Positions 53,776-62,413 of a stretch of DNA of 64,000 nt are shown here, one piece after another. How positions within the stretch are numbered: position 1 is the first letter of the stretch; every line of letters starts with the position of its first letter. Under the pieces are notes generated by a model, which searched no databases, was not told the origin of the DNA, and was given only the letters and a program-made list of their open reading frames with translations. The position numbers were made by a program, and so were the translations under genes. Source of the DNA: Paenibacillus alkalitolerans (GTDB lineage: Bacteria > Bacillota > Bacilli > Paenibacillales > YIM-B00363); NCBI RefSeq assembly GCF_016482785.1, contig NZ_JAEMXM010000001.1:62001-126000 (forward strand). Direction: 5' to 3'.

Positions 53776-54555
53776 ATGAGTAGTCCCAAGGCAATCGGTT
53801 CTTCTTTAACAGTGTTTCTAGTCAGCGATTTGGCACAGTCACAAGCTAATTACCGCGACGTACTTGGTTTTAGCGTCACCGACTGGTGGGCGGAGCGGGA
53901 CGGGTTGAGCGGTCTGGCGCTGAAGCTCCAGCAAGCCGCGAAACCCGAAGACGTCCGGCCGAATGCCCCAGCAGCGGGAAGTTCCATCGGAGTCGACGTC
54001 TACGCTTATGTCGATAACTGGGCGCAGCTGGACTCCATGATTAAGGAATTCAAAGAAAAAGGAGCGCACATCGCGCAAGAAATCGTCACCTATCCGGATG
54101 GAGGACCGTGGAAAGAATTCATCGTACGCGACCCGGACGGATATGCAATCGCTTTCGGCGGCGTTGACGGGCGTCCCGGCGGGCGGCGCAGTCCTCTGAA
54201 ACCGCATATTGGCGGCGTAACGTTGTGGGTTCGCGACCTTGATACCGCTGTTGAACGATACGCAAAGTTATTGGATTTAAACGTGTCGGAACATGATCGA
54301 TATTTCGGCCATCTGCATGTATTCAAACTTGAGAACGGGACCGATTTGACGCTTGATTCGAACGGTATGGAGAACGTGCCTGTCAACTGTCACGGCCCGG
54401 TGCTGTTTTCGGTGCACACCGACGACATCTACGCGGCGCGTGAGCATGCGGAATCGCTTGGATTTAAGGTCGTGTACGGCATTGCGCGCCATCCGGGCAT
54501 GTCGTACTTCAACATCCGCGACGAAGACGGCAATGTTATTACGGTTATCCAGTGA
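53776..54555 (+). CDS. Two-domain VOC (glyoxalase/bleomycin resistance) protein
   Basis: 259 residues with two VOC modules. The first spans about 8-135 (TVFLVSDLAQSQANYRDVLG, then FIVRDPDGYAIAFGG), the second about 145-259 (GGVTLWVRDLDTAVERYAKL, then YFNIRDEDGNVITVIQ). The arrangement recalls extradiol dioxygenase-like or CatE-like proteins, but no complete metal triad can be claimed. GGAAGGAAG precedes ATG 53776. A stand-alone gene of unknown substrate. Confidence 0.85.
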   Translation: MSSPKAIGSSLTVFLVSDLAQSQANYRDVLGFSVTDWWAERDGLSGLALKLQQAAKPEDVRPNAPAAGSSIGVDVYAYVDNWAQLDSMIKEFKEKGAHIAQEIVTYPDGGPWKEFIVRDPDGYAIAFGGVDGRPGGRRSPLKPHIGGVTLWVRDLDTAVERYAKLLDLNVSEHDRYFGHLHVFKLENGTDLTLDSNGMENVPVNCHGPVLFSVHTDDIYAAREHAESLGFKVVYGIARHPGMSYFNIRDEDGNVITVIQ

Positions 54556-54703
54556 GTCTAAATATGGATGGCTTCTATGGCAAAAACCAGCATGCACCGA
54601 TTTCCGCGTTCGACACCGGAGGAGCAAGGAATTTCATCTGATAAGAACGTCCCGTAAATGAAGGAAGCTGGGAGTAGTTAGCGATCATAATTGATTTTAC
54701 GTT

Positions 54704-54726
54704 GACCCTATAGCTTCTATAGGGTC
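54704..54726. terminator. Perfect hairpin downstream of the VOC gene
   Basis: GACCCTATAG-CTT-CTATAGGGTC, a perfect 10-bp stem with a 3-base loop, followed by TATTGGATTTT. Its role as terminator is uncertain because of the weak T tract; the remaining 54556-54828 gap shows no gene. Confidence 0.45.
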
Positions 54727-54828
54727 TATTGGATTTTGACTCTAATTTTCCTAGTACAATTTTCCGCCGAAGCTGGTAAAATGGTCTAACATATAAAGAA
54801 ACTTTTGAACTAGTACAGGGGAGCTCAC

Positions 54829-55744
54829 ATGAATATCATTGACGTTCAAGACGTAACGAAATTGTTCCGGCAATATCGACGCTTTCCGGGAATAACAGGG
54901 GCTTTTCGCAGCTTGGTTACTCGTGAATACACGGAACAGAAAGCGGTTGACAAATTATCGTTCCATATTCGGGAAGGAGAAGCCGTAGGTTATCTCGGTC
55001 CGAATGGAGCAGGCAAGTCGACGATGATTAAGATGCTTACAGGCATTCTTGTTCCGACCTCTGGAGATATCCGTGTGATGGGGAATATACCTTATAAATC
55101 GAGGAAGCATAACGCGCAGCACATCGGTGTCGTGTTCGGGCAGAGAAGCCAATTATGGTGGGACTTGCCCGTTATAGATTCTTTCGATTTGCACAAATAC
55201 ATATATAAACTTCCGGATCGCCGTTTTCAGGAAAATCTCGAATTCTGCGTTGAATTGCTTGGAATAGGCGATTTTATTCAAAAACCGGTCCGGCAGCTTA
55301 GCCTGGGGCAGCGCCTCTTTCCTCGTATCTTGGGTGTTTTTCGGTATTCAAGCGCCGGCTTCAGTTGAACATTTTTCCGCTTTTCTCATTGCTCTCGTTA
55401 TAGCTTTGATGTTATCGTTCCTGCTTGGCTACCTAATTTCGTTGATCGCATTTTGGTTTCTGACTCATTTTGCATTGGACTGGACTTTAGGGGGATTGAT
55501 GCTCATATTTTCGGGATCTTTCCTGCCGCTGTGGTTTTTTCCTGATTCGTGGGCGGCGGTTGCAAGCGCATTGCCGTTTCAATTCCTCGGGTTTATTCCA
55601 GCCGCTATCTATATGGGGTATATCCCGGCAAGTGAGCTCGTACCCACTTTATTGGCCGGGTTGGCATGGATCGGAGGCTTGATCATCGTCGTGCAATGGC
55701 TTTGGTGGAGAGCCGTCCGCAGGCTGGTCGTTCAGGGCGGTTAA
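54829..55744 (+). pseudogene. Deletion fusion of an ABC-2 ATPase gene with its permease gene
   Basis: From ATG 54829 the ATPase (COG4586 type) reads normally through Walker A GPNGAGKST and VVFGQRSQLWWDLP up to the signature VRQLSLGQR at about 55310, where RMRAE- would be expected. Instead the DNA enters the middle of a membrane permease in another frame (ASFLVSWVFFGIQAPASVEH) and runs to 55744 with four membrane segments. The ATPase frame stops at 55366. So the Walker B half of the ATPase and the front of the permease are deleted together. No functional ATPase remains. AGGGGAG precedes the ATG. Confidence 0.85.
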
Positions 55745-55770
55745 TTTATTCAGAATGGAGGTGTGCGCAA

Positions 55771-56564
55771 ATGACGTGGCCGCTTTTCGGCAAACTGGTG
55801 CAGCTGCTCATGAAAGAGCGGATGGAGTACCGGGGCGATTTCATATTAGGAGCGTTTGCTCAGATTATCAATTATGGGGCGAGTTACGCCGTAATTTGGT
55901 TGTTCTTAAAAAATTCGATACGATTGCGGGGTGGACTTGGCCGGAAATCGCCCTACTATATAGCATCGGATTATTCACTTATGCGATCGGCGCTTCTTTC
56001 TCATTCGTACAGATGCGGGAGCTTGAAGGACAAGTGAGAAGCGGGACGTTTGACGGTATTCTTACGAAACCTGTGAATCCTTATCTTTATATGATTTGCA
56101 GGGGCTTTAACTTGGGTTATATCGCGCATGTCTTCATTTCCGGCATCGTGCTCCTTTGGGCTCTATCTCAGTTACATATAGAATGGACATGGTTTAAGGT
56201 CGTTTATTTTTTGTTGGCGCTTCTTAGCGGTTCGATGATTCAAGCCGGGTTGATGTCGGTCATCGGCGCCTGTTCGTTTATATGGATACGTACCGGCTTT
56301 TTGTTCAGTCTGTTTTTTCGGTTAAAAGATTTTATTTCGTATCCGATATCCGTCTATGGAACTTTTATACAAATCATCTTGGTTTTTTGCCTGCCGTTCG
56401 CATTCGTCAACTTTTTTCCAAGCGCATTCTTGCTTTCCAAACAAACGCCGCTCATTCCCGAATGGGGGACGTGGTTTGCGCCGCTGGTCGGACCTGTATG
56501 CTTTTGGATTGGTTATAAATTTTGGATGTATTGCGCCGATAAATATCAGGGTGCGGGCGGTTGA
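55771..56564 (+). pseudogene. Second ABC-2 permease with frameshift in an A6 run
   Basis: ATG 55771 (MTWPLFGKLVQLLMKERMEY) continues to NYGASYAVIWLFLK at about 55905-55912, where a run of six A breaks the frame. The following frame reads FDTIAGWTWPEIALLYSIGL... and runs to 56564, the normal end for this COG3694-type permease. Adding one A restores KKFDTIAGW. Partner of the wrecked ATPase/permease upstream, so it has no functional transporter to serve. Confidence 0.82.
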
Positions 56565-56581
56565 CATACAGTTCGGTCCGG

Positions 56582-57994
56582 TTATACCGGCAAACGGCTG
56601 GCGACAAACCGGTGCAGCCGCCTCACGCCTTCCGCGATCTCCTCCTCATTCAGCTTGCCGTAACCAAATACGATATTATTCCGGTGGCGTCCTTTGGCGA
56701 TCGCGTAATCCTCGAATGAGCTAAGCCGGACACCGAACGATTCGGCTTCCGCCCAATTGAGACAGCCGTACGGTTCCGATGGAAAGACGACCTGCACGTG
56801 CAAGCCGGTTTCGTCTCCGCAGATGTCTGCATCTTTACCGAAATATCGCTTCATTTCTGCCTTCAGGTGGAAGAGTCTATTCTTGTATACAGTTTTCATC
56901 TTGTGGATGTGCCGGTCAAAGTGGCCATTCTCTATAATCCGGGCTAATGCTAGCTGGATGATCGCCGGCGATGACAGATTCAACTCGGTTTTCACGCGAA
57001 CAAAGGTATCGACCAACTGCGGCGGTACAGCAAGAAAGCCTAGCCGAAGCCCTGGCGACAGCGTTTTGCTGAATGTCGCGGCATATATGACACGGGAAGG
57101 GGCGAGCGCCTGAAGCGGTGGTACCGGGACGCCCTTATGCCGGAATTCGCTGTCGTAGTCGTCTTCCACGATGTAATGACCGGCGGCTTCCGCCAATATG
57201 ACCGCTTGCTGCCGTCTCTGAATCGACATGATGCTGCCTGTCGGGTACTGATGGGATGGAGTGACCAACAGCAGTCCGCGCGGTTCTGCGGGGGCAATGC
57301 TGTCAACTTCCATTCCTTGTCTGTCAACGCCGACCGGACGGATAGTGTAACCCATTCGACGAAAGATGTCCGGTATGAAATCGACAGTCGGGTCTTCGAC
57401 ATATACGGTCAGAAACATGGGTGAGCAAGCGGAAGCAATGAGCAGAAAGCCTTCCGACGACCCGGATACGATGAACAACTGATCGGGGCTGCAGCGGATG
57501 CCTTTGACACGGAACATATAGCGGGCGATTGCAGCCCGCAATTCCGGTTCGCCCTGGGGATCGCCGTAATTAAACACCTCGTCCGGTGAGTATTCCGTCA
57601 CTTCACGAACATATTTCCCCCACAGCTTGCGCGGAAAGAGCCTCAGATCGGGTGTACCGCTATTGAAGTCGATAATGTCCTGCCGCTCTTTCGCACGATT
57701 GGAAGGATTATGCTGAAGCATGGCCGCCGGTTGATTAGCACCGGTACGGATATGAATACCTTCGGCGATATAAGTGCCGGAACCGACGCGGCTTTCCAAA
57801 TACCCCTCGGCCGTCAATTGCTCGTACACTTCAATTACGACATTCCGCGCCACCCGCAGCTCCTGCGAGACCTTCCGCGTCGGAGGGAGCCGCATTCCCT
57901 GCCATAGCTCGCCGGTTTCGATCATATTCCTCAAGTGAGCGCACAGCTGCCGTGTGATCGAACCCACTGCGGGATTTAGTACGAACCCGAACAT
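56582..57994 (-). CDS. MocR family GntR/aminotransferase-like regulator
   Basis: 470 residues. N-terminal winged helix GntR domain at about 8-75 (RLPPTRKVSQELRVARNVVI, then GYLESRVGSGTYIA) joined to a fold type I aminotransferase domain. The PLP lysine is in ATFSKTLSPGLRLGF and an aspartate in VEDDYDSEFR. MocR proteins such as GabR and PdxR sense PLP adducts. ATG 57994 with GGAGGTG 10 bases upstream is chosen over 58039. The regulated gene is not evident; the neighbour across the divergent gap is an aldo/keto reductase remnant. Confidence 0.92.
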   Translation of the reverse strand: MFGFVLNPAVGSITRQLCAHLRNMIETGELWQGMRLPPTRKVSQELRVARNVVIEVYEQLTAEGYLESRVGSGTYIAEGIHIRTGANQPAAMLQHNPSNRAKERQDIIDFNSGTPDLRLFPRKLWGKYVREVTEYSPDEVFNYGDPQGEPELRAAIARYMFRVKGIRCSPDQLFIVSGSSEGFLLIASACSPMFLTVYVEDPTVDFIPDIFRRMGYTIRPVGVDRQGMEVDSIAPAEPRGLLLVTPSHQYPTGSIMSIQRRQQAVILAEAAGHYIVEDDYDSEFRHKGVPVPPLQALAPSRVIYAATFSKTLSPGLRLGFLAVPPQLVDTFVRVKTELNLSSPAIIQLALARIIENGHFDRHIHKMKTVYKNRLFHLKAEMKRYFGKDADICGDETGLHVQVVFPSEPYGCLNWAEAESFGVRLSSFEDYAIAKGRHRNNIVFGYGKLNEEEIAEGVRRLHRFVASRLPV

Positions 57995-58125
57995 GCAATG
58001 CAGCACCTCCAAATTGTCTCCTTCAAATTGGTTCCTCAAAATTGAATGGAGTTGGAATTAAGCTGTACCAATCATTCCTTATTATACTAAACGTGAAGGA
58101 TGGATATAAGAGGAGGATGTAAATC

Positions 58126-58224
58126 CTGAAAAGGAAGTTGGGAAGATCGGGTATCGAAGTGGGGTATTCAATATCGGTTGGGAGGGCGGGGGACCTCACT
58201 AAATATATGGTAGGATGGAGGTAG
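58126..58224 (+). pseudogene. N-terminal remnant of an aldo/keto reductase
   Basis: A strong AGAGGAGG is followed at 58126 by CTG AAA AGG AAG, reading LKRKLGRSGIEV, the near-invariant start of aldo/keto reductases, with CTG where ATG is expected. The match is lost within a few codons (GYSISVG) and the frame ends at TAG 58222. The rest of the 57995-58391 gap shows no gene. Confidence 0.5.
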
Positions 58225-58391
58225 CTAGTCCCTACGAATTTCCAAAAATGTATAGCTCTGCGCATGTTATATCCTGTATATTGGTAATGGGATTAGTTAT
58301 AAAAAGAAGAACGATTGAAAGTCCATAGCAGTAATAACGCGGCTTCGTTCAACTAGATCGCATCTGAAATTAAAGTTAGGAGGTTTCTCAA

Positions 58392-59213
58392 TTGAAAGCA
58401 ACCAACGAGAATGGTGTGATTATATCTCAAGTCGAAGTTGAACGATCTCTCGGAGAATACGCTGAACAAGCGGTAGCTTATCGAATTGAATATTTGAGTG
58501 ATGGTTACAAAGTGGTTGGTTTTATCATAAAACAAAGAGAAATCAATGGAAAAACCCCGCTTTTAATCTATAACCGTGGTGGAGCAGAAGAACGAGGATT
58601 GATCAACCATAATGTTCTCATATTTTTATCTTACTTTGTAAGGAAGGGATTTGTCGTTCTAACCACACAATATAGAGGAAACGACGGTGGAGAGGGACAA
58701 GACCGATGGGGTGGTGACGATATAAACGATGTACTTAATCTCATGCGTGTAGCAGAAAAGTTAGATTATGTGGACATGAGTAAGAAGGTGATGCTTGGCC
58801 AATCGAGAGGCGGGTTAATGACATATTTAGCGCTAAAGAAAAAGGCAGAATTGAATGCTGCGGTTGTTATAAATGGTCCAAGCAATATGATAGATTTGTA
58901 CTATCAGAGGGAAGAAGTAATGAAAGAAATACTGGATCGTCTTGTAGGGGACCCCGTGCGAGATAAGAAGGAGTATACGGAGCGGTCCGCCATCTACTGG
59001 GCAGAGGAGATCAATGTTCCCGTACTAATAATCCATGGAGAGAAGGATTTGATGGTACCGGTAAGTCAAGCGAGGGAGATGATCAAAAAATTAGAAGAAT
59101 ATAAAAAAAAATATCGGTATCTCGAATTGTCTGGGACAGGACATTTTGTAAAGGATAGATGGGAAGAATTGAGGAAAGAAATCATCGAATTTTTTAATGA
59201 CTATATAACGTAA
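58392..59213 (+). CDS. Alpha/beta hydrolase, S9 (prolyl oligopeptidase) type
   Basis: 273 residues, all in the hydrolase domain. Nucleophile Ser138 in GQSRGG, acid Asp in IHGEKDLMVP (about 220), His in SGTGHFVKDR (about 251), oxyanion block YNRGGAEERG. No signal peptide. TTG start after TAGGAGG. It lacks a beta-propeller, so it acts on small peptides or esters. AT-rich like the following genes, unlike the region before 58 kb. Confidence 0.85.
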   Translation: MKATNENGVIISQVEVERSLGEYAEQAVAYRIEYLSDGYKVVGFIIKQREINGKTPLLIYNRGGAEERGLINHNVLIFLSYFVRKGFVVLTTQYRGNDGGEGQDRWGGDDINDVLNLMRVAEKLDYVDMSKKVMLGQSRGGLMTYLALKKKAELNAAVVINGPSNMIDLYYQREEVMKEILDRLVGDPVRDKKEYTERSAIYWAEEINVPVLIIHGEKDLMVPVSQAREMIKKLEEYKKKYRYLELSGTGHFVKDRWEELRKEIIEFFNDYIT

Positions 59214-59475
59214 AACGGCGAGTGAGGATTGGATCAGTATTTCGAAGAAGTAGCTGACATCCTATTACACCGCATTCATGCATCGGGTCGGTTTCGCCGC
59301 CCCTCGGTCCACACGAGGTATTTCGTAGAAGCGGATCAAGCTGACAACCCTGTACCGACTAACTGCACAAGCGCAGCCGCTCACTCCGTTCGCTTTAGTC
59401 GGTGAGGGTTCTGAATGCAAGAGACGTTAGCTAATCATTGCAATGTTCATATTAAATGCAGCTTAAGGAGGCACT
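59214..59475 (+). repeat. GC-rich hairpin spacer, copy A
   Basis: Non-coding spacer between AT-rich genes. It contains a 25-bp motif at 59301-59325 (CCCTC...GAGG then ATTTCG) and a long imperfect hairpin at 59346-59410: AACCCT-gt-ACCGACTAA on the left, TTAGTCGGT-g-AGGGTT on the right. GTTAGCT stands at 59432. The 25-bp motif recurs in the spacer after the next gene at 20 of 25 positions. No ORF is evident. Confidence 0.6.
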
Positions 59476-60072
59476 ATGAAAACCTATATATATTTTGTTA
59501 GACATGCGATTTCTCCATTGTCATTAGAAAACGAAAGGATAAGAGGATTGTCTGAACAAGGAATGAAAGACTCTGAGCGAATCGCAGAGATCTTGAAAGA
59601 TGAGGGAATTGATTTTATATGTTCGAGCTCGTATGTACGAGCAATTGAGACAGTTAAACCATTAGCTGATCTCTTGAATAAAGAGATTAGACTATTTGAA
59701 GAATTAATAGAACGACCTATTGCAAGTTTGAAATATGAGATTGAAGTAGAAGCATTATTAAAGGGCATTGAAAAGTCGTTTATTGATATAGATTATTGCT
59801 TACCAGAAGGGGAAACGACAAGGCAAGCCCAGGAAAGATCAATACCAACGATAAAACAACTCCTTGCAGAATATAAAGGAAAGAAGATAGCGATTGGAAC
59901 TCATGGGAACATCATGACAATAATATTAAAGTATTTTGAGGACAGTTTCGGGTATGATTTTTGGAAACAGACTACAAAACCAGATATTTACAAACTAGAA
60001 TTTGATGGAGTCGAATTAATAAAAGTAGAAAGACTATGGAAACCTGAAGGCAAAGGCAATGACAACAGCTAA
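59476..60072 (+). CDS. Histidine phosphatase (phosphoglycerate mutase-like) family protein
   Basis: 198 residues. The phosphate-binding RHA motif lies at 9-11 (YFVRHAIS; Ala replaces the common Gly), with RGLSEQG, the acid Glu in LFEELIERP, and the second His in GTHGNIM near residue 140. A general phosphatase of small phosphoesters. TTAAGGAGG precedes the ATG. It is flanked on both sides by the GC-rich hairpin spacers. Confidence 0.88.
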   Translation: MKTYIYFVRHAISPLSLENERIRGLSEQGMKDSERIAEILKDEGIDFICSSSYVRAIETVKPLADLLNKEIRLFEELIERPIASLKYEIEVEALLKGIEKSFIDIDYCLPEGETTRQAQERSIPTIKQLLAEYKGKKIAIGTHGNIMTIILKYFEDSFGYDFWKQTTKPDIYKLEFDGVELIKVERLWKPEGKGNDNS

Positions 60073-60266
60073 CAATGTGTTTACGCATCGGGGGACAACC
60101 CTCCTGGGGCAGATCATGGTAAAAACAAGTAGGTCTTCTTTATCCGAACTTCAAATAACCCGCGGAGCGGTTTAGTTCAACACTAACATTCACGCTCCGA
60201 GCCTGGCAGCCCTCTGTTCGCAAGAGGCATTTCGCGCAGCAAAGACATTTTGAAGGAGTAGATTCA
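60073..60266 (+). repeat. GC-rich hairpin spacer, copy B
   Basis: Non-coding spacer. It holds the hairpin CGGAGCG-gt-TTAGT-tcaac-ACTAA-cattca-CGCTCCG around 60160-60200 and the 25-bp motif at 60210-60234 (CCCTC...GAGG then ATTTCG) shared with the spacer at 59301. Both spacers also share GCATCGGG. AGCTAAC overlaps the upstream stop codon, the reverse complement of the GTTAGCT at 59432. Confidence 0.6.
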
Positions 60267-60760
60267 ATGAAGATCGGGTTTTTGATTATCGATATGCAAG
60301 CAATCTTTTTGCAGGACACATTAGAAAAGAAGATTGTAGACAGAGCCTGTGAATATATAAATTATGTATCCGATATTGTCCGTTCTAGAGATCATTTGGT
60401 TATACATATTCAGGATGTAGAAGGAATGGAAGAAGCAAATAAAGAGTTGTATAATTTTTTATACCACAAATTCATATTAAGAATAATGATCTAAAGATGA
60501 CAAAAGAATATTCGAATGCATTTTGGAAAACAGAACTGGATCAAATTTTAATATCTCATGGTGTTGAATTAGTTATCATTTCCGGGTTTGCAGCAGAGCA
60601 TTGCGTCTTATTCACTTATAATGGAGCAAAAGAAAGAGGGTTTGAACCTATACTGTTACAACAAGGTATTCTAAGTTCGAATAATGATGCAATAGTCTCA
60701 ACTTACAGAGAAAGGAACATGATTTCCTACCCCGCGATTAAATATTTAGCAAATAAATAA
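60267..60760 (+). pseudogene. Isochorismatase-family hydrolase, frameshifted in a T6 run
   Basis: The first frame (FLIIDMQ with the catalytic Asp) ends shortly after KELYNF. The second frame continues as IPQIHIKNNDLKMTKEYSNA, FWKTELD with the catalytic Lys, and SGFAAEHCVLFTYNGA with the catalytic Cys, to 60760. The break is a run of six T at 60456-60461; adding one T restores one protein of about 164 residues. Every catalytic residue survives, so this is either a very recent mutation or a sequencing error. TGAAGGAG precedes ATG 60267. Confidence 0.8.
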
Positions 60761-60810
60761 GGTTCTCAGCGCCGTAGATACATATCGAATAAAAAAAGGG
60801 AGAGTGCAAT

Positions 60811-61293
60811 ATGTCTGTTACCATCGAAGATAAGGAATCTTTTACAGTTATCGGGAAGTTAGGAAAAGGTCTTTCATCCGAAGGTTACAAGTGGATTCCA
60901 GCTATTTGGCAAGAGGCAAAAAGTAATTTTGCCGAAATTCGTGAATTAGTAAAGAAAGACAGTGAAGGTAATTTAGTAGGAATTTGGGGGGCTATGAGTG
61001 ATATTTCGGAAAGATTTGAACGTTGGACAGAACGAGGCAAATATTTAGCTAGTTGCGAAGTGTCAGATAACTCCGTTGCTCCAACAGGATGGACTAAATG
61101 GGTCATCCCTCCATATAAATATGCGGTTATTGGATGCAGTCAAGATACATATCAAGAAAAATTTAATTATATGCTTAGTGAATATCTTCCAAATAATGGT
61201 TACTCGATCGTCGGGGCCGTTCATGAATTTTACAACCCCAAAGAGACAAATGGAAACTTATATTTGTATTTTCCGATAGAAAAAAACTTGTAG
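60811..61293 (+). CDS. GyrI-like/effector-binding domain protein
   Basis: 160 residues forming a single GyrI-like small-molecule-binding domain (FTVIGKLGKGLSSEG at the start, GTMSD-type WGAMSDIS, GWTKWVIPPYKYAVIGC in the middle, LYLYFPIE at the end). No DNA-binding domain is attached. Stand-alone members may sequester drugs or act as cyclopropanoid hydrolases. AAAGGGAGAG precedes the ATG. Confidence 0.82.
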   Translation: MSVTIEDKESFTVIGKLGKGLSSEGYKWIPAIWQEAKSNFAEIRELVKKDSEGNLVGIWGAMSDISERFERWTERGKYLASCEVSDNSVAPTGWTKWVIPPYKYAVIGCSQDTYQEKFNYMLSEYLPNNGYSIVGAVHEFYNPKETNGNLYLYFPIEKNL

Positions 61294-61338
61294 GATAATC
61301 CATCCATCTATATCTCCAACATTAAAGCGGGTGAAAAA

Positions 61339-61722
61339 ATGGTTGTATTGATATCGGCAATAATATTTTCTGCATTAATTGGTATTGTGATTGTTTTCCA
61401 ATTTGCGTTAGCGGCAGGAATGCCTTGGGGAAGTTATGCAATGGGAGGGAAGTTTCCCGGAAAATATCCGCCAACTATGCGTGTCGCCGCTTTAGTTCAG
61501 ATCATTATTCTGATATCAATAGCTTCAATAGTGCTTAGTAAATCAGGTCTTGTGTTTCCTGATTGGCGCTCGTTTACCAAAATAGGTATTTGGTTTGTTG
61601 TTTCTTTTTCTGTTCTCGCTACAATACTGAACATAATAACAAGAAGCAAATGGGAAAGAAGAATTTGGGCACCTGTATCTTTGCTGCTGCTCATTACAAG
61701 TATAATTGTAGCTTTCGGATAG
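61339..61722 (+). CDS. Four-helix membrane protein, unknown function
   Basis: 127 residues with four hydrophobic segments (about 3-25, 50-68, 82-102, 110-126) and a loop after the first containing GMPWGSYAMGGKFPGKYP, a block I have seen in small conserved membrane proteins of unnamed function. A GGGTGAAAAA ribosome site is weak. AT-rich, as are its neighbours. Confidence 0.7.
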   Translation: MVVLISAIIFSALIGIVIVFQFALAAGMPWGSYAMGGKFPGKYPPTMRVAALVQIIILISIASIVLSKSGLVFPDWRSFTKIGIWFVVSFSVLATILNIITRSKWERRIWAPVSLLLLITSIIVAFG

Positions 61723-61766
61723 CTATAAGTTCGTACCGGAACAGGCCGCTACACAAAGGAGGATCA

Positions 61767-62381
61767 ATGAAGTCACCTTATAATGCGATAAAAATCAATA
61801 ATATAACAGGTAACATTAGGGAAGACGTATACCAATTTTTGGTTATAAACAACCGTCCTCAAACCGCAGAACATTGCATGCTGGTAGGAGATGAGGCAAA
61901 GAGAATCGCAGAAATATTCAATGTTAATATTGAGGCGGCAGAAGTTGCCGGATATTTACACGATATAAGTGCAGTATTTGCAAATGAGGTTAGAGTGCAG
62001 GTCGCTCAAGAATTGGAGCTGGAAGTTTTGCCGGAGGAAAAGATATTCCCCATGATCATACACCAAAAGATATCCAAAGCGATGGCAAGAGATATATTTA
62101 ACGTACAGTCGCCTGAGATTTTAGATGCCGTCGGGTGTCATACAACACTAAGGAAGGGTTCAACAATCCTGGATAAAGTGTTGTTTGTTGCAGATAAAAT
62201 AAGATGGGATCAAGCCGGCAATCCGCCATATTTGGGTGAAATATTGAAAGGGTTAAATCGATCGCTTGAACATGCGGCGTTTGCATACATAAATTATTTG
62301 TGGAACGAGCGGGAGAAATTGAGAGTAGTTCATCCTTGGTTAAGAGATGCATATTACGAACTAAAGGAACAGTTGGGTTAA
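61767..62381 (+). CDS. HD domain phosphohydrolase (YqeK-like)
   Basis: 204 residues. The HD metal site is seen as EHCMLV (His36), GYLHDIS (His65-Asp66), a His in MIIHQKISK and VGCHTTL, followed by DKVLFVADKI. This fits the YqeK branch, which hydrolyses Ap4A symmetrically. AAAGGAGG 5-6 bases before ATG 61767 sets the start; the longer frame overlapping the previous gene is ignored. This would be an extra copy, because housekeeping yqeK lies with nadD. Confidence 0.83.
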   Translation: MKSPYNAIKINNITGNIREDVYQFLVINNRPQTAEHCMLVGDEAKRIAEIFNVNIEAAEVAGYLHDISAVFANEVRVQVAQELELEVLPEEKIFPMIIHQKISKAMARDIFNVQSPEILDAVGCHTTLRKGSTILDKVLFVADKIRWDQAGNPPYLGEILKGLNRSLEHAAFAYINYLWNEREKLRVVHPWLRDAYYELKEQLG

Positions 62382-62413
62382 TTGTTATCCGAGTCGGGGA
62401 AGGACGATGAACG

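Noticed and set aside
61563-61766. Extended N-terminus of the HD protein overlapping the membrane protein gene
   Set aside because: AAAGGAGG directly before ATG 61767 and the family start support the shorter protein; the extension is an out-of-frame reading of the upstream gene.
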